DNA of 46,217 nt, from assembly GCA_016185945.1 (NCBI GenBank), contig JACPMR010000002.1, positions 74,999 through 121,215 of the forward strand, in the 5' to 3' direction. The first letter of the stretch is position 1, and every line of letters begins with the position of its first letter. This DNA comes from Candidatus Woesearchaeota archaeon (GTDB taxonomy: Archaea > Nanobdellota > Nanobdellia > Woesearchaeales > GW2011-AR4). The position numbers were made by a program, and so were the translations under genes. This document shows, piece after piece, positions 7,937 through 15,734 of this stretch. The notes beneath the pieces are model-generated. The model ran no database searches. It had not been told where the DNA came from and saw only the letters and a list, made by a program, of their open reading frames with translations.

Positions 7937-8569
7937 TTAGTTTGATTGAGACAAAACTAGTTGCAGTTCTTTGAGTATTAACTGAGAATTTTTCTCTCTG
8001 AATTCAATATCCTGTATGTTCCCAAACCCAAGAGTTTGGTAGTATTTAACAGTTTCAGGAAAGTTAGGTATAATTGTTTGAATTCTCCCTATACCATTAT
8101 TTTTCGCAACTCGAGTTATTTTTCTTAGAAATTCTCTACCTACACCCCTTGCTTCATATTTGGGTTCTACATGAAAACCATATAAAAATGCATCGTGCTC
8201 TGATTCGGTAAATCTTGAGGGTGTCCTCTTACTCCTCTGAATAAACTTGCCTTTTGCCAAAAAGCCAGTACCAACTAATTCTTTTCCTTCATAAGCGACA
8301 ACAGCAACGAGTGAAGAATCGAAAGGTAATTGTAGCACTTCTTTAGTTTCTGACTGGTCTGTTTTTTGTGATTCATCTGTGACTTTTATTTTTTTTGGTG
8401 TGTACCTCTCGAAAAATGCTTTTAGTACTTGTTCATTGTATGTCTTATATTTTACATTTAAATTCATGAACGACTCTACTGCTGCCTCAAGTGCTGTACT
8501 TATTAGTGGTACACCTAACCTGTCATCTATAGTTTGCCCTGTATGCACCCTATACTCTATTTCCCCCAT
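7937..8569 (-). CDS. GNAT-family N-acetyltransferase
   Basis: A 210-aa protein whose C-terminal 120 residues form a GNAT fold. SLVAVVAYEGKELVGTGFLAKGKF gives strands 2-3. FHVEPKYEARGVGREFLRKI contains the acetyl-CoA pyrophosphate loop (R-G-V-G-R-E), and NFPETVKYYQTLGF is the typical strand 6-helix 4 with the conserved Tyr. The first 90 residues are not recognised. It would acetylate an amine on a protein or small molecule; the acceptor cannot be inferred. Its stop lies 12 nt before the GH15 start. Confidence 0.8.
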   Translation of the reverse strand: MGEIEYRVHTGQTIDDRLGVPLISTALEAAVESFMNLNVKYKTYNEQVLKAFFERYTPKKIKVTDESQKTDQSETKEVLQLPFDSSLVAVVAYEGKELVGTGFLAKGKFIQRSKRTPSRFTESEHDAFLYGFHVEPKYEARGVGREFLRKITRVAKNNGIGRIQTIIPNFPETVKYYQTLGFGNIQDIEFREKNSQLILKELQLVLSQSN

Positions 8570-8662
8570 ACTATTATATAGCTAATTTTACCCTTTATAA
8601 ATCTTTCGGTTTGTTACTACTTAAAAGTGTGTAAAACTAATTAAAGTAGAATTACTAGCATA

Positions 8663-8816
8663 ACAAATGAATCGACCAACACGAGAGCTTCCTTTGGATT
8701 CGATAAGTGGTAAAGGAGACCAGCTTTTGATGAGGCACTTTTAAGTCATGGTTTATAGTGCCAGAAGCACTGCGGGGCACCCATTTCAGCAAGCAGTGCT
8801 TGGGTCGCCTATTTGT
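8663..8816 (+). repeat. Structured intergenic repeat, copy 2 (three-hairpin, cloverleaf-like)
   Basis: The most elaborate copy of the hairpin family. The ends pair (ACAAAT and CGACC at 8663-8676 with GGTCG and ATTTGT at 8802-8816). Inside are hairpin A, AGAGC (8684-8688)/GCTTTT (8723-8728) with upper stem TCCTTT/AAAGGA and the bulge GACCA; hairpin B, GGCACT (8734-8739)/AGTGCC (8757-8762); and hairpin C, AAGCACTGC (8765-8773)/GCAGTGCTT (8793-8801), nine perfect pairs. No reading frame or promoter is obvious. It fills most of the 295-nt gap between the GNAT and AlaX genes. Confidence 0.65.
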
Positions 8817-8864
8817 TTTTTAAAAATCTAATCGTATATTTATGTAATTTTTATTTATCTCAAT

Positions 8865-9572
8865 TCAATCCACAGTATAATACATCCTTCTATTATTCTT
8901 TCCCTTGTTCTCGATAGCAACTAAGCTAATCTGCCCTATTTCAGAAGTGTTCTTAACCTGAGTGCCGCCGTCTGCCTGCAAGTCAATGCCCGGAATTTCT
9001 ACAATCCTAAGCTCCTTTACTTCCGGAGGCATGATAGAAGCAAGCTTTACAATGCCTTCTATCTTTAAGGCTTCCTCTCGGGGTAAATAGTATATTCTGA
9101 CATCAACAGATTTTTGTACACATTCATTTGCCATACCAAGATATTGCTGAATCTTCTCCCTATCTAGAACATCGAGCGAAAAGTCTATTCTTGACTTGTC
9201 CAAGCCAAGCTGGTTGCCGGTGTATAATGCGCCTGCTTCCTTGTAAAGTATCGCACCTATGATGTGCGCTGCAGTATGCATCCTCATCAACCTATATCTC
9301 CTTTCCCAATCGACTCTGCAATTAACCTTATCGCCTGTTTTAAGTCCAGGCTTGCTTACTTCATGGCTTATCTTGCCGTCAAACTTACCAACATAAACAA
9401 CAGGGTACTCTTCACCATTGCAAATCATTATCCCTGCATCATTCGGCTGCCCGCCTCCGCTAGGATAAAATGCAGTCTTGTCTAGAACTATGAATTTGTC
9501 GTCCTTGACACTTGCAACTTTTGCATCAAACTCTTTCAAGTAAGAGTCATTCATATATAGCGCATTTTCCAT
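8865..9572 (-). CDS. alaX: AlaX-type alanyl-tRNA editing protein
   Basis: A 235-aa free-standing homologue of the AlaRS editing domain, which deacylates Ser-tRNA-Ala or Gly-tRNA-Ala in the cytoplasm. KTAFYPSGGGQPNDAG near residues 33-48 is the N-terminal signature, and MHTAAHIIGA (near 98-107) holds the HxxxH zinc motif. GIDLQADGGTQVKNTSEIG near 205 is the second metal and tRNA loop. Here Gln occupies the position where many AlaX proteins have His (GGTH), so zinc coordination may differ. The length fits the AlaX-M class. It is transcribed alone, facing the structured repeat at 8663-8816. Confidence 0.9.
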   Translation of the reverse strand: MENALYMNDSYLKEFDAKVASVKDDKFIVLDKTAFYPSGGGQPNDAGIMICNGEEYPVVYVGKFDGKISHEVSKPGLKTGDKVNCRVDWERRYRLMRMHTAAHIIGAILYKEAGALYTGNQLGLDKSRIDFSLDVLDREKIQQYLGMANECVQKSVDVRIYYLPREEALKIEGIVKLASIMPPEVKELRIVEIPGIDLQADGGTQVKNTSEIGQISLVAIENKGKNNRRMYYTVD

Positions 9573-9611
9573 TTTAGTATTGAAAAATAAAATAAAAAAG
9601 AAAAAAGATTT

Positions 9612-9959
9612 TTAATCCTTAGCTAATGACTGGATTGCCTTTAACGCAACCACGATAGCTGCTGGTGCAACAAAAGCTGCGATGTTGTTTACAGCTCCAA
9701 CCAAAAAGCTTCCCAATACGTCTGGGGGTATTACTCTTAAGCTATCCGAGGCGTTTCCTGTTGCCAAAAGAGCTATACCTGCAATAAGGAATGGTGTTGT
9801 TTCTTTCTCTGTTACGTTTAGGAAACCTACAATAAGTCCTAACACAACAAGAACAAGAGTTGCCATTCCCAGCAAATTCTCTGGCACAAATCCCAATAGC
9901 ACTGCTAACAATATGCCAATAATAAAAGCCCATTGGCCCATTTTGCTTCCCTCTGCCAT
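9612..9959 (-). CDS. Small membrane protein, paralogue of the protein at 10385-10744
   Basis: A 115-aa very hydrophobic protein with about three to four membrane segments (FIIGILLAVLLGFVP, ATLVLVVLGLIVGFLNV, PFLIAGIALLA and a C-terminal NIAAFVAPAAIVVALKAI). It shares its whole architecture with the divergent gene at 10385: a G-x-x-x-x-I-IG start, the VVLGLIVGFLNVTEKET block at the second segment, and a VAPAAIVVALK end. A strong ribosome site (GGTGGAGGTG) precedes the ATG. I do not recognise the family. The pairing and strong signals suggest an abundant membrane or envelope component, which is inference only. Confidence 0.7.
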   Translation of the reverse strand: MAEGSKMGQWAFIIGILLAVLLGFVPENLLGMATLVLVVLGLIVGFLNVTEKETTPFLIAGIALLATGNASDSLRVIPPDVLGSFLVGAVNNIAAFVAPAAIVVALKAIQSLAKD

Positions 9960-10274
9960 TTTGATATTACACCTCCACCTTTTTTAGATATAGATAAAAA
10001 TCGATAAAAGAATGATATTGAACTTGTATTTAAAATTTTTGGTATGCCAAAAATCAAAGATTTTTGATCGTCCTGAAAATCTTTTGATTTCCGCTATATG
10101 AAAATTAATTTTGGTTTGAAAATATCGGCAGAAAGATTTTGGGTGTAGTGGTGTTCAATTTTACATCTTAAAACGTTCAATTAATGATTCTGTTTAATAA
10201 AATCAAGCCATTTTAGCTTTTTTTGAGTAAAATAAGCGTTAATTTAGTCTTTAATAATGAAAATTTTCCGAAAA

Positions 10275-10384
10275 GTTTAAATAGTGGTATTCTCAGGAGT
10301 ATATATTCTAAGTGTCATACGGCACTTAGGAGTAGCGGAAATATGATTCCAATACTCTCCATGTTCACTCGGAGGTGAAACTAA
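10275..10384 (+). promoter_or_regulatory. Promoter and structured 5' leader of the membrane protein gene at 10385
   Basis: TATA-like gtttaaata (10275-10283) predicts a transcript start near 10306. The leader then begins almost at once with a perfect hairpin, CTAAGTG (10308-10314)/CACTTAG (10323-10329), and ends with a strong Shine-Dalgarno (GGAGGTGA) before the ATG. A structured leader of about 75 nt is unusual in a window where many transcripts look leaderless; a 5'-terminal hairpin could protect an abundant mRNA. The rest of the 425-nt gap to the divergent gene (9960-10274) is AT-rich and holds only a short palindrome, ATCAAA/TTTGAT near 10051-10066. Confidence 0.5.
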
Positions 10385-10744
10385 ATGGAAAAGCAAATTG
10401 GGAATTACTCCTTTATCGTTGGAGTGATTGTAGCTGTAGTGCTTGGTTTAGCTGCCCCAAGGCTAGGAACAGCAACAGCATGGCTGTGGTCATTGCTGGT
10501 TGTGCTAGGTATAATAGTCGGGCTACTGAACGTGTCAGGAAAGGAAACCAAGGAATTTTTGCTAGTGACTGTTTCGTTAGTAATAGTTGCATTTGCAGGC
10601 AGTGCTCAGATTGACACATGGAGCAACGTGCAACTAATCGGAACCTACCTAAAAGGCATATTTGACAGCCTTTTGGCATTTGTTGTTCCGGCAAGCGTTG
10701 TAGTCGCTTTGAAAGATGTCTGGGGACTAGCAAGAGGCGAATAA
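10385..10744 (+). CDS. Small membrane protein, paralogue of the protein at 9612-9959
   Basis: A 119-aa hydrophobic protein with three to four predicted membrane segments (FIVGVIVAVVLGLA, LLVVLGIIVGLLNV, FLLVTVSLVIVAFAG, DSLLAFVVPASVVVALKDV). It aligns end to end with the divergent 9612-9959 product, including the VLGIIVGLLNVSGKET motif and the VVPASVVVALK end, so the two arose by duplication. The start is fixed by GGAGGTGA seven bases upstream. Function unknown. The structured leader and good ribosome site suggest strong expression. Confidence 0.75.
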   Translation: MEKQIGNYSFIVGVIVAVVLGLAAPRLGTATAWLWSLLVVLGIIVGLLNVSGKETKEFLLVTVSLVIVAFAGSAQIDTWSNVQLIGTYLKGIFDSLLAFVVPASVVVALKDVWGLARGE

Positions 10745-10813
10745 GTCATTAATTCTTTTTTTCTTTTTTATTTTATATTAAACTATAAATAGTAAGGTAT
10801 ATTTCTTGGCTTT

Positions 10814-11524
10814 ATGAAAATATTGCCAAATATGAATATTCTGGATTTAGCATTGTACTTTGATTACACAGTAGTGATAGCGGATGCCCATATCGGCTAT
10901 GAAGAGGCGCTGAACAAGCAAGGAGTGTTAGTGCCAAGATTCCAGTTTGAGGATATAGTTAAGAGAATGGAAAGGGTATTTGACTATTTAAAGGGCAAAA
11001 AAATAGAGTGTATCATAGTAAATGGTGACTTGAAGCACGAATTTGGCACTATTTCCGAGCAGGAGTGGAGGAACACCCTAAAGTTCATTGATTTGCTGTC
11101 AAAGCACTGCAACGAGGTTATTTTGATTAAAGGCAACCATGACACCATACTTGGGCCGATTGCTAGGAAAAGAAACGTAAATGTTGTTGATGAAATAGGC
11201 ATTGGGAAAGTACTTGTATGTCATGGCAACAAGGTGCCCAATATCAAGAATTATGATGCCATTATAATAGGACACGAGCATCCTGCTGTGTCGCTCAAGG
11301 AAGGGCCCAGAGTTGAGCAGTACAAGTGCTTTTTGCGAGGCAAGTATAAAGGAAAGAAGTTAATAGTGCAGCCGTCTTTCAACAGCCTTGTGGAGGGAAC
11401 TGACTTGCTAAGGGATAAAATCTTAAGTCCCTTCCTTCATCAGAATCTAGACAATTTTGATGTATATATAGTTGAAGATAAGGTTTATCATTTTGGAAAA
11501 CTGAGGAATTTGAGGAAAGGTTAG
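10814..11524 (+). CDS. SbcD-related archaeal metallophosphoesterase
   Basis: A 236-aa calcineurin-like phosphoesterase. The metal-binding motifs are in canonical order: ADAHIGYEEAL near residue 23 (DxH), NGDLKHEFG near 75 (GDxxH), KGNHDTILGP near 101 (GNHD), VCHGNK near 135 and IIGHEHPAVSL near 152 (GHxH). It matches the short archaeal SbcD-related group, which lacks the nuclease accessory domains of Mre11, so a phosphodiesterase or nuclease activity is likely but the substrate is unknown. It overlaps tail-to-tail by 4 nt with the HTH-CBS gene on the other strand. Confidence 0.87.
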   Translation: MKILPNMNILDLALYFDYTVVIADAHIGYEEALNKQGVLVPRFQFEDIVKRMERVFDYLKGKKIECIIVNGDLKHEFGTISEQEWRNTLKFIDLLSKHCNEVILIKGNHDTILGPIARKRNVNVVDEIGIGKVLVCHGNKVPNIKNYDAIIIGHEHPAVSLKEGPRVEQYKCFLRGKYKGKKLIVQPSFNSLVEGTDLLRDKILSPFLHQNLDNFDVYIVEDKVYHFGKLRNLRKG

Positions 11525-12066
11525 CTTCTGTATAGTTTACTCAATAAATCACTCTTTGTAATCAATCCAACCAGCTTGCCCTCTTCTGAAACAAGAACAA
11601 GAGGATAGTGCTTGAGCAAATTGGAAATTACCTGCACAGATGTTGTCTTTGACACAATCGGAGGAGATTCCTGCATCACATCCCTTACAAGCTTGCCTTT
11701 GGAGTTTATTAAAGCATCAAGTATTGTTGATTCTGAAACCAAGCCAATGGCTTTGTGCTCATCAATTACTGGCAATTGAGAAATATCAAACTTCTTCATC
11801 TTGCTTATTGCCTCCTTTATCTGCACATCAGGGCTTATGCTTATTATCCTATTTGTCATCAAGGAAGCAGCTTTTATTTCTTCTTTTTTCTCAAGCTCGC
11901 TCAAAGCCAAGAAAATCTTCTTTATTTTTGTGTAGGTTGGGTCTATCCTTCCAGACTCGATTTTGGCGATAAGAGATTGAGAAACCCCCGCTCTGTCAGC
12001 CAGCTCTGTCTGCGTCAATCCAAGCTTTTTCCTGATTTTCTTGATTTCTTCCAGTTCGTAAGGCAT
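11521..12066 (-). CDS. XRE-type HTH regulator with paired CBS domains
   Basis: A 181-aa protein with an N-terminal Cro/CI-type helix-turn-helix (GLTQTELADRAGVSQSLIAKIESGR, about residues 16-40) followed by two CBS motifs (about 66-120 and 125-181; DISQLPVIDEHKAIGLVSE and SEEGKLVGLITKSDLL). This architecture is widespread in archaea. CBS pairs usually bind adenosyl compounds such as AMP, ATP or S-adenosylmethionine, so it may be a nucleotide- or AdoMet-sensing transcription factor. Being next to metK (with a structured repeat between) makes AdoMet an attractive ligand, but this is only an inference. Confidence 0.88.
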   Translation of the reverse strand: MPYELEEIKKIRKKLGLTQTELADRAGVSQSLIAKIESGRIDPTYTKIKKIFLALSELEKKEEIKAASLMTNRIISISPDVQIKEAISKMKKFDISQLPVIDEHKAIGLVSESTILDALINSKGKLVRDVMQESPPIVSKTTSVQVISNLLKHYPLVLVSEEGKLVGLITKSDLLSKLYRS

Positions 12067-12100
12067 TTTTCAAAGAGTTCTATAAATTACCTTTTTATTA

Positions 12101-12270
12101 TTTCAATCCGCCTTCGGCGAATTCTAGTGCGCCTCGGCATTTAGATGTTAAAGTTGCATTATTTTGTGCTCCACCTCGGCGCCTATATATTTGAAATGGA
12201 TAGGCAAAAATTCCTGAGCTGGGTTCCCACTAACCTTTGCAGATGCTGGGAAGCGACGTTGTTTGAATTA
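12101..12270 (-). repeat. Structured intergenic repeat, copy 3 (reverse orientation)
   Basis: Read on the minus strand, it begins AATTCAAACAACGTCGC and contains the family stem TTCCCA/TGGGAA (plus-strand 12224-12229 and 12247-12252) with the asymmetric ACCC bulge. Near the other end lie small hairpins, CCGCC(TTC)GGCG at about 12108 and GCCTAT/ATAGGC at 12181-12213. Together with the metK leader it accounts for the 384-nt gap between the HTH-CBS gene and metK. The shared string ACGTTGTTTGAATTA also ends copy 4 at 21150. Confidence 0.55.
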
Positions 12271-12343
12271 TTTTTATTATTGAAAATTTACGTTTTTATT
12301 GAATTTATATATTGCTCTTGAATTACTAACCACTATTTAAAAT

Positions 12344-12450
12344 TATTCCTTTTGGAATATTTCTTTCACAAAGTTTTTTAAAAGTCAGCATAAATAGAAG
12401 ATAAATAATGAGTGATATAATGAGTAATTCTACAAATTTGAGGTGGTAAA
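12344..12450 (+). promoter_or_regulatory. metK leader with a short perfect palindrome
   Basis: TATTCC(TTTT)GGAATA at 12344-12359 is a perfect 6-bp hairpin or operator-like palindrome. A TATA-like element near 12389-12397 (gcataaata) would start transcription around 12420, leaving a short leader that ends in the strong ribosome site GAGGTGG before ATG 12451. The palindrome lies upstream of the TATA box, a position more typical of an activator or repressor site than an RNA switch. Confidence 0.35.
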
Positions 12451-13632
12451 ATGGTAAAAATAACTTATGTTACTAGCGAGAGCGTTACAGAAGGGCATCC
12501 TGATAAAATATGCGATCAGATAAGCGATGCCATTCTTGATAATCTATATGCGCAGGACCCTTATTCAAGGGTTGCTGTTGAATGCCTGACTACAACCGGG
12601 CTTGTGGTTGTTGCAGGAGAAGTAACATCACACGGCTATGCCGATATACAGGGAATTGCAAGAAGGACTTTAAGGGAGATTGGCTACACAAATCCCCAAT
12701 TTGGCATTGACTGCGAGGATGCTGGCGTGCTTGTAAGCATCCATGGACAGAGCCCGGACATTGCCCAGGGAGTTGACAAGGAAGGCGCTGGGGATCAGGG
12801 AATGATGTATGGCTTTGCATGCACTGAAACTCCAGAGCTAATGCCTTTGCCCATCATGCTTGCGCATAAATTAACCAGAAGATTGGCAGAAGTCAGAAAG
12901 AAAGGCATTGTCTCTGATTTGGGGCCTGACGGCAAATCACAAGTCAGCGTTGAATACCATGATGGGGTGCCAAAAAGATTAAGCGCAGTTGTGATTGCGC
13001 AGCAGCACCTTGAGCATTTGAGCGAAGAGAGATTGAAAGAAGATATCAAAAAGCACGTAATTGATTGCGTATGCGGCAAATGGATTGACAATGAAACTAA
13101 AATCTACATCAATGCAACAGGCAAGTTCGTAATTGGCGGACCTGAAGGCGATTCAGGAGTTACAGGAAGAAAGATTATTGCTGACACTTATGGAGGCATA
13201 GGAAGACATGGCGGCGGAGCATTTTCCGGAAAAGACCCGACTAAAGTCGACAGAAGCGGAGCTTACGCGGCAAGATATGTCGCCAAGAACATTGTTGCAG
13301 CCGGATTGGCTGACAAGTGCGAAGTCCAGCTTAGCTATGCAATCGGAGTTGCAGAGCCGACTTCAATAAATGTTGACACATTCGGCACAAATAAAATTCC
13401 AGAAGAAAAGATTGTTGAATTAGTCAAAAAACATTTCAAGCTGACTCCAAGATGGATAATAGAGCATCTGAACTTGAGAAGGCCAATCTACAGGAGGATT
13501 GCTGCTTACGGGCATTTCGGCAGAGAAGATTCAGATTTCACGTGGGAGAAAACAGACATGGCAGAAACTTTGAGAGAAGAAGCTGGATTGACGATTAAGC
13601 CGTTAAAGGCAGAGGCGAAAGTGGTTTATTAG
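12451..13632 (+). CDS. metK: S-adenosylmethionine synthetase, bacterial type
   Basis: A 393-aa methionine adenosyltransferase making AdoMet from methionine and ATP. The bacterial/eukaryotic family signatures are complete: [16 protein letters not shown] near residue 15, [23 protein letters not shown] near 113 (adenine loop and hexapeptide), and [25 protein letters not shown] near 252 (P-loop-like). Most archaea instead use the unrelated-looking archaeal AdoMet synthetase, so this is probably an acquired replacement. It has a strong ribosome site (GAGGTGG). Downstream genes consume AdoMet for polyamines and return MTA, so MetK opens the pathway encoded by this part of the window. Confidence 0.97.
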   Translation: MVKITYVTSESVTEGHPDKICDQISDAILDNLYAQDPYSRVAVECLTTTGLVVVAGEVTSHGYADIQGIARRTLREIGYTNPQFGIDCEDAGVLVSIHGQSPDIAQGVDKEGAGDQGMMYGFACTETPELMPLPIMLAHKLTRRLAEVRKKGIVSDLGPDGKSQVSVEYHDGVPKRLSAVVIAQQHLEHLSEERLKEDIKKHVIDCVCGKWIDNETKIYINATGKFVIGGPEGDSGVTGRKIIADTYGGIGRHGGGAFSGKDPTKVDRSGAYAARYVAKNIVAAGLADKCEVQLSYAIGVAEPTSINVDTFGTNKIPEEKIVELVKKHFKLTPRWIIEHLNLRRPIYRRIAAYGHFGREDSDFTWEKTDMAETLREEAGLTIKPLKAEAKVVY

Positions 13633-13640
13633 GTTTAATT

Positions 13641-14750
13641 TTATTTCCCATTCTTATCCATCCTTTCCATCACTGCTTTTACAACAATCGGCCATGCTAT
13701 TGTTGCATCAGCAATAACTTCTGCATATTTGCCGCCTTGTGACTTTGGAAGAATTTTTCCCCACGAAACACTCTCAGAGTAAGTGCAACCCGACAAACCG
13801 CCCCAGTGGACTGGCTCTGGGCAAATCCTTACAGCATAATGAAATGGTTTGTAATATGGGTTGCTCAAATCTTTTATTACATATTTTGAAGGATCCTTTT
13901 TATCAACGAACTCGAACCTTATCAAGTCTAAGTAGGGTGCAATCTGCTGCGCCCAATTTCTTGGAACACCGCCGCCAATGGTAAAGATACCTGTCTTTTT
14001 TGCCTTGAATACCATATCGGCATAATGGTCCAAGTCGAGAAACGGGTTGAATCCCAGCAGCGGCTTATTTTTCATTTTTCTTTTTCTGTTGTGCATAGCA
14101 AAATCAAGCCCCATCTCGGAATCTGTAAATGCAGGAATAAAAATTGGGACTTTTTTTAAGTATGCCGATTTGAAGATGCCTCTGCCTTCATTATTTTCAT
14201 TTAGGTATTTGCCCAATTCGTAGCTAATTTTGTAGCTGCAAGTTGGATTGCTTGTGCCAATTTGTTCAAGAACATTCCCAATTATGTCTGTGATTTTATC
14301 AAAATTTTCTTCTGGCTCCAATGTGTCGTAAACCCTGTTAATCTTCATCGCTCTTAACTGTTCGTCACTCAATGTCTCCGGATTCTTGAAGTGTGTTAAT
14401 CCAACTGATTCTATAAAGCCGTGCGACATTAAAGCGCCTGTAGAGATTATAGTGTCTACCATATTGTTATCTATCATGTCGCATATCACAAGCCCCATTT
14501 TAGCCATTGTCATTGCCCCGCTCAAGGTGAGAACTTTAAAGCAATCTTTGTCTTTTGCCATCGCTTCTGTGACATCCACTGCTTCGCCCAATTGCCTGCC
14601 GCCAAAAGCAGTAAAGCTCATCGCTTTTGTTAATTCATCAAAATTATTTATGTCCCGCAAATCAAGCGCCTTCAAATGTTCAAAATTGTGCAAGGAGGAT
14701 TCTTCATGCTTTGAGGCAATGTTTTTTTTGGTATGCATCACTTTCTCCAT
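13641..14750 (-). CDS. dys: Deoxyhypusine synthase
   Basis: A 369-aa NAD-dependent enzyme that moves the aminobutyl group of spermidine onto a lysine of aIF5A, the first step of hypusine formation. Visible signatures include TLSGAMTMAKMGLVICDMI near 75, IISTGALMSHGFIES near 104, IFTIGGGVPRNWAQQ near 253 and SESVSWGKI near 326-333, with the active-site lysine at about residue 332. It is slightly longer than many archaeal homologues owing to the C-terminal half. It converges on metK and stands next to agmatinase, consistent with its need for spermidine. Confidence 0.93.
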   Translation of the reverse strand: MEKVMHTKKNIASKHEESSLHNFEHLKALDLRDINNFDELTKAMSFTAFGGRQLGEAVDVTEAMAKDKDCFKVLTLSGAMTMAKMGLVICDMIDNNMVDTIISTGALMSHGFIESVGLTHFKNPETLSDEQLRAMKINRVYDTLEPEENFDKITDIIGNVLEQIGTSNPTCSYKISYELGKYLNENNEGRGIFKSAYLKKVPIFIPAFTDSEMGLDFAMHNRKRKMKNKPLLGFNPFLDLDHYADMVFKAKKTGIFTIGGGVPRNWAQQIAPYLDLIRFEFVDKKDPSKYVIKDLSNPYYKPFHYAVRICPEPVHWGGLSGCTYSESVSWGKILPKSQGGKYAEVIADATIAWPIVVKAVMERMDKNGK

Positions 14751-14864
14751 TTTGAATACCAGAATTTGTTCATCGTCAACAAAAAATAAAATTTTTTTGT
14801 TTATAAACTTTTTTAATTTGCTTTAAGAATTTTAGAAAAAATACAAAATTTAGTTAAATATTTA

Positions 14865-15734
14865 CTAACCCCTTAAAAAATTGTACCCAATTAACTTATA
14901 AACAATTCTTGCAGCAGTGAAATCAGAATGGATATTGTCTTTATTCGGGGAAAGCTCGACAACATCAAACCCTACGACATTTTTCTTTTCACACACCTTT
15001 CTTAAAAACCTAAGCAATTGGTAATAGCCCAGGCCGCCTGGCTCAGGTGTGCCGACAGAAGGCATAACTGAAGGGTCCAGTCCGTCTAAATCTATTGTTA
15101 TGTAGACATTTTTTGACAGCCCGTTTACAGCATCATCAAACCATTCATCATTGTCAACAATGTCTTTTGCCCAAAAAATCTTCAGCTTTTTTTCCTTGAT
15201 GAACTCTGCTTCCTCGTGACTCAAGCTTCTTATACCAGCCTGAATGACAGGGCATATTTCCATTGTCCTTTTCATAGCGCATGCATGGCTGTATTTGCTT
15301 CCCTCAAAATCTTCCCTCAAGTCGGCATGCGCATCTATCTGAAGGACGCTTAAGTCATTGTATTTTTCCTTGAATGCCCTTACAATCCCGCTTGTTATGG
15401 AATGCTCGCCGCCTAAAGTAATTATAAATTTTTTATCCAGCAATAATTCCAAAATTTTTTTGCAGATGATATCAACCATTAATTCTGGCTTAACGTCAGT
15501 TATTAACGGCTCTAATGTACAAACTCCGATTTCAAAAATATTGCCTAGCTCTTCATCATAAAGCTCTATTTCTGACGATGCTTTTATAATTGCGTCTGGC
15601 CCTTTCTCAGTTCCTTTTACATAGCAGGTAGTTTTTTCATATGGAAAGGGCAAAATTACAACTTTTGAATCATTGTAGGATGAGTAACTATCGGGTATTT
15701 CAATAAAATTATGGGGCTCCTTGATGTAATTCAT
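14865..15734 (-). CDS. speB: Agmatinase-family ureohydrolase
   Basis: A 289-aa manganese ureohydrolase. All metal-binding motifs are present: GGEHSITSG near 105 (His), DAHADLRED near 128 (Asp-His-Asp) and DLDGLDPSV near 208 (Asp, Asp). It would hydrolyse agmatine to putrescine or, as known in some thermophiles, N1-aminopropylagmatine to spermidine; sequence alone cannot separate these. Its start overlaps the upstream GNAT-like gene by 4 nt and AdoMet decarboxylase lies before that, so the three form a polyamine operon. Confidence 0.92.
   Translation of the reverse strand: MNYIKEPHNFIEIPDSYSSYNDSKVVILPFPYEKTTCYVKGTEKGPDAIIKASSEIELYDEELGNIFEIGVCTLEPLITDVKPELMVDIICKKILELLLDKKFIITLGGEHSITSGIVRAFKEKYNDLSVLQIDAHADLREDFEGSKYSHACAMKRTMEICPVIQAGIRSLSHEEAEFIKEKKLKIFWAKDIVDNDEWFDDAVNGLSKNVYITIDLDGLDPSVMPSVGTPEPGGLGYYQLLRFLRKVCEKKNVVGFDVVELSPNKDNIHSDFTAARIVYKLIGYNFLRG

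Noticed and set aside
10051-10100. Rho-independent-like terminator
   Set aside because: The palindrome lies between divergent genes and has no following T-run in the transcribed direction; it is more likely a random AT-rich palindrome.
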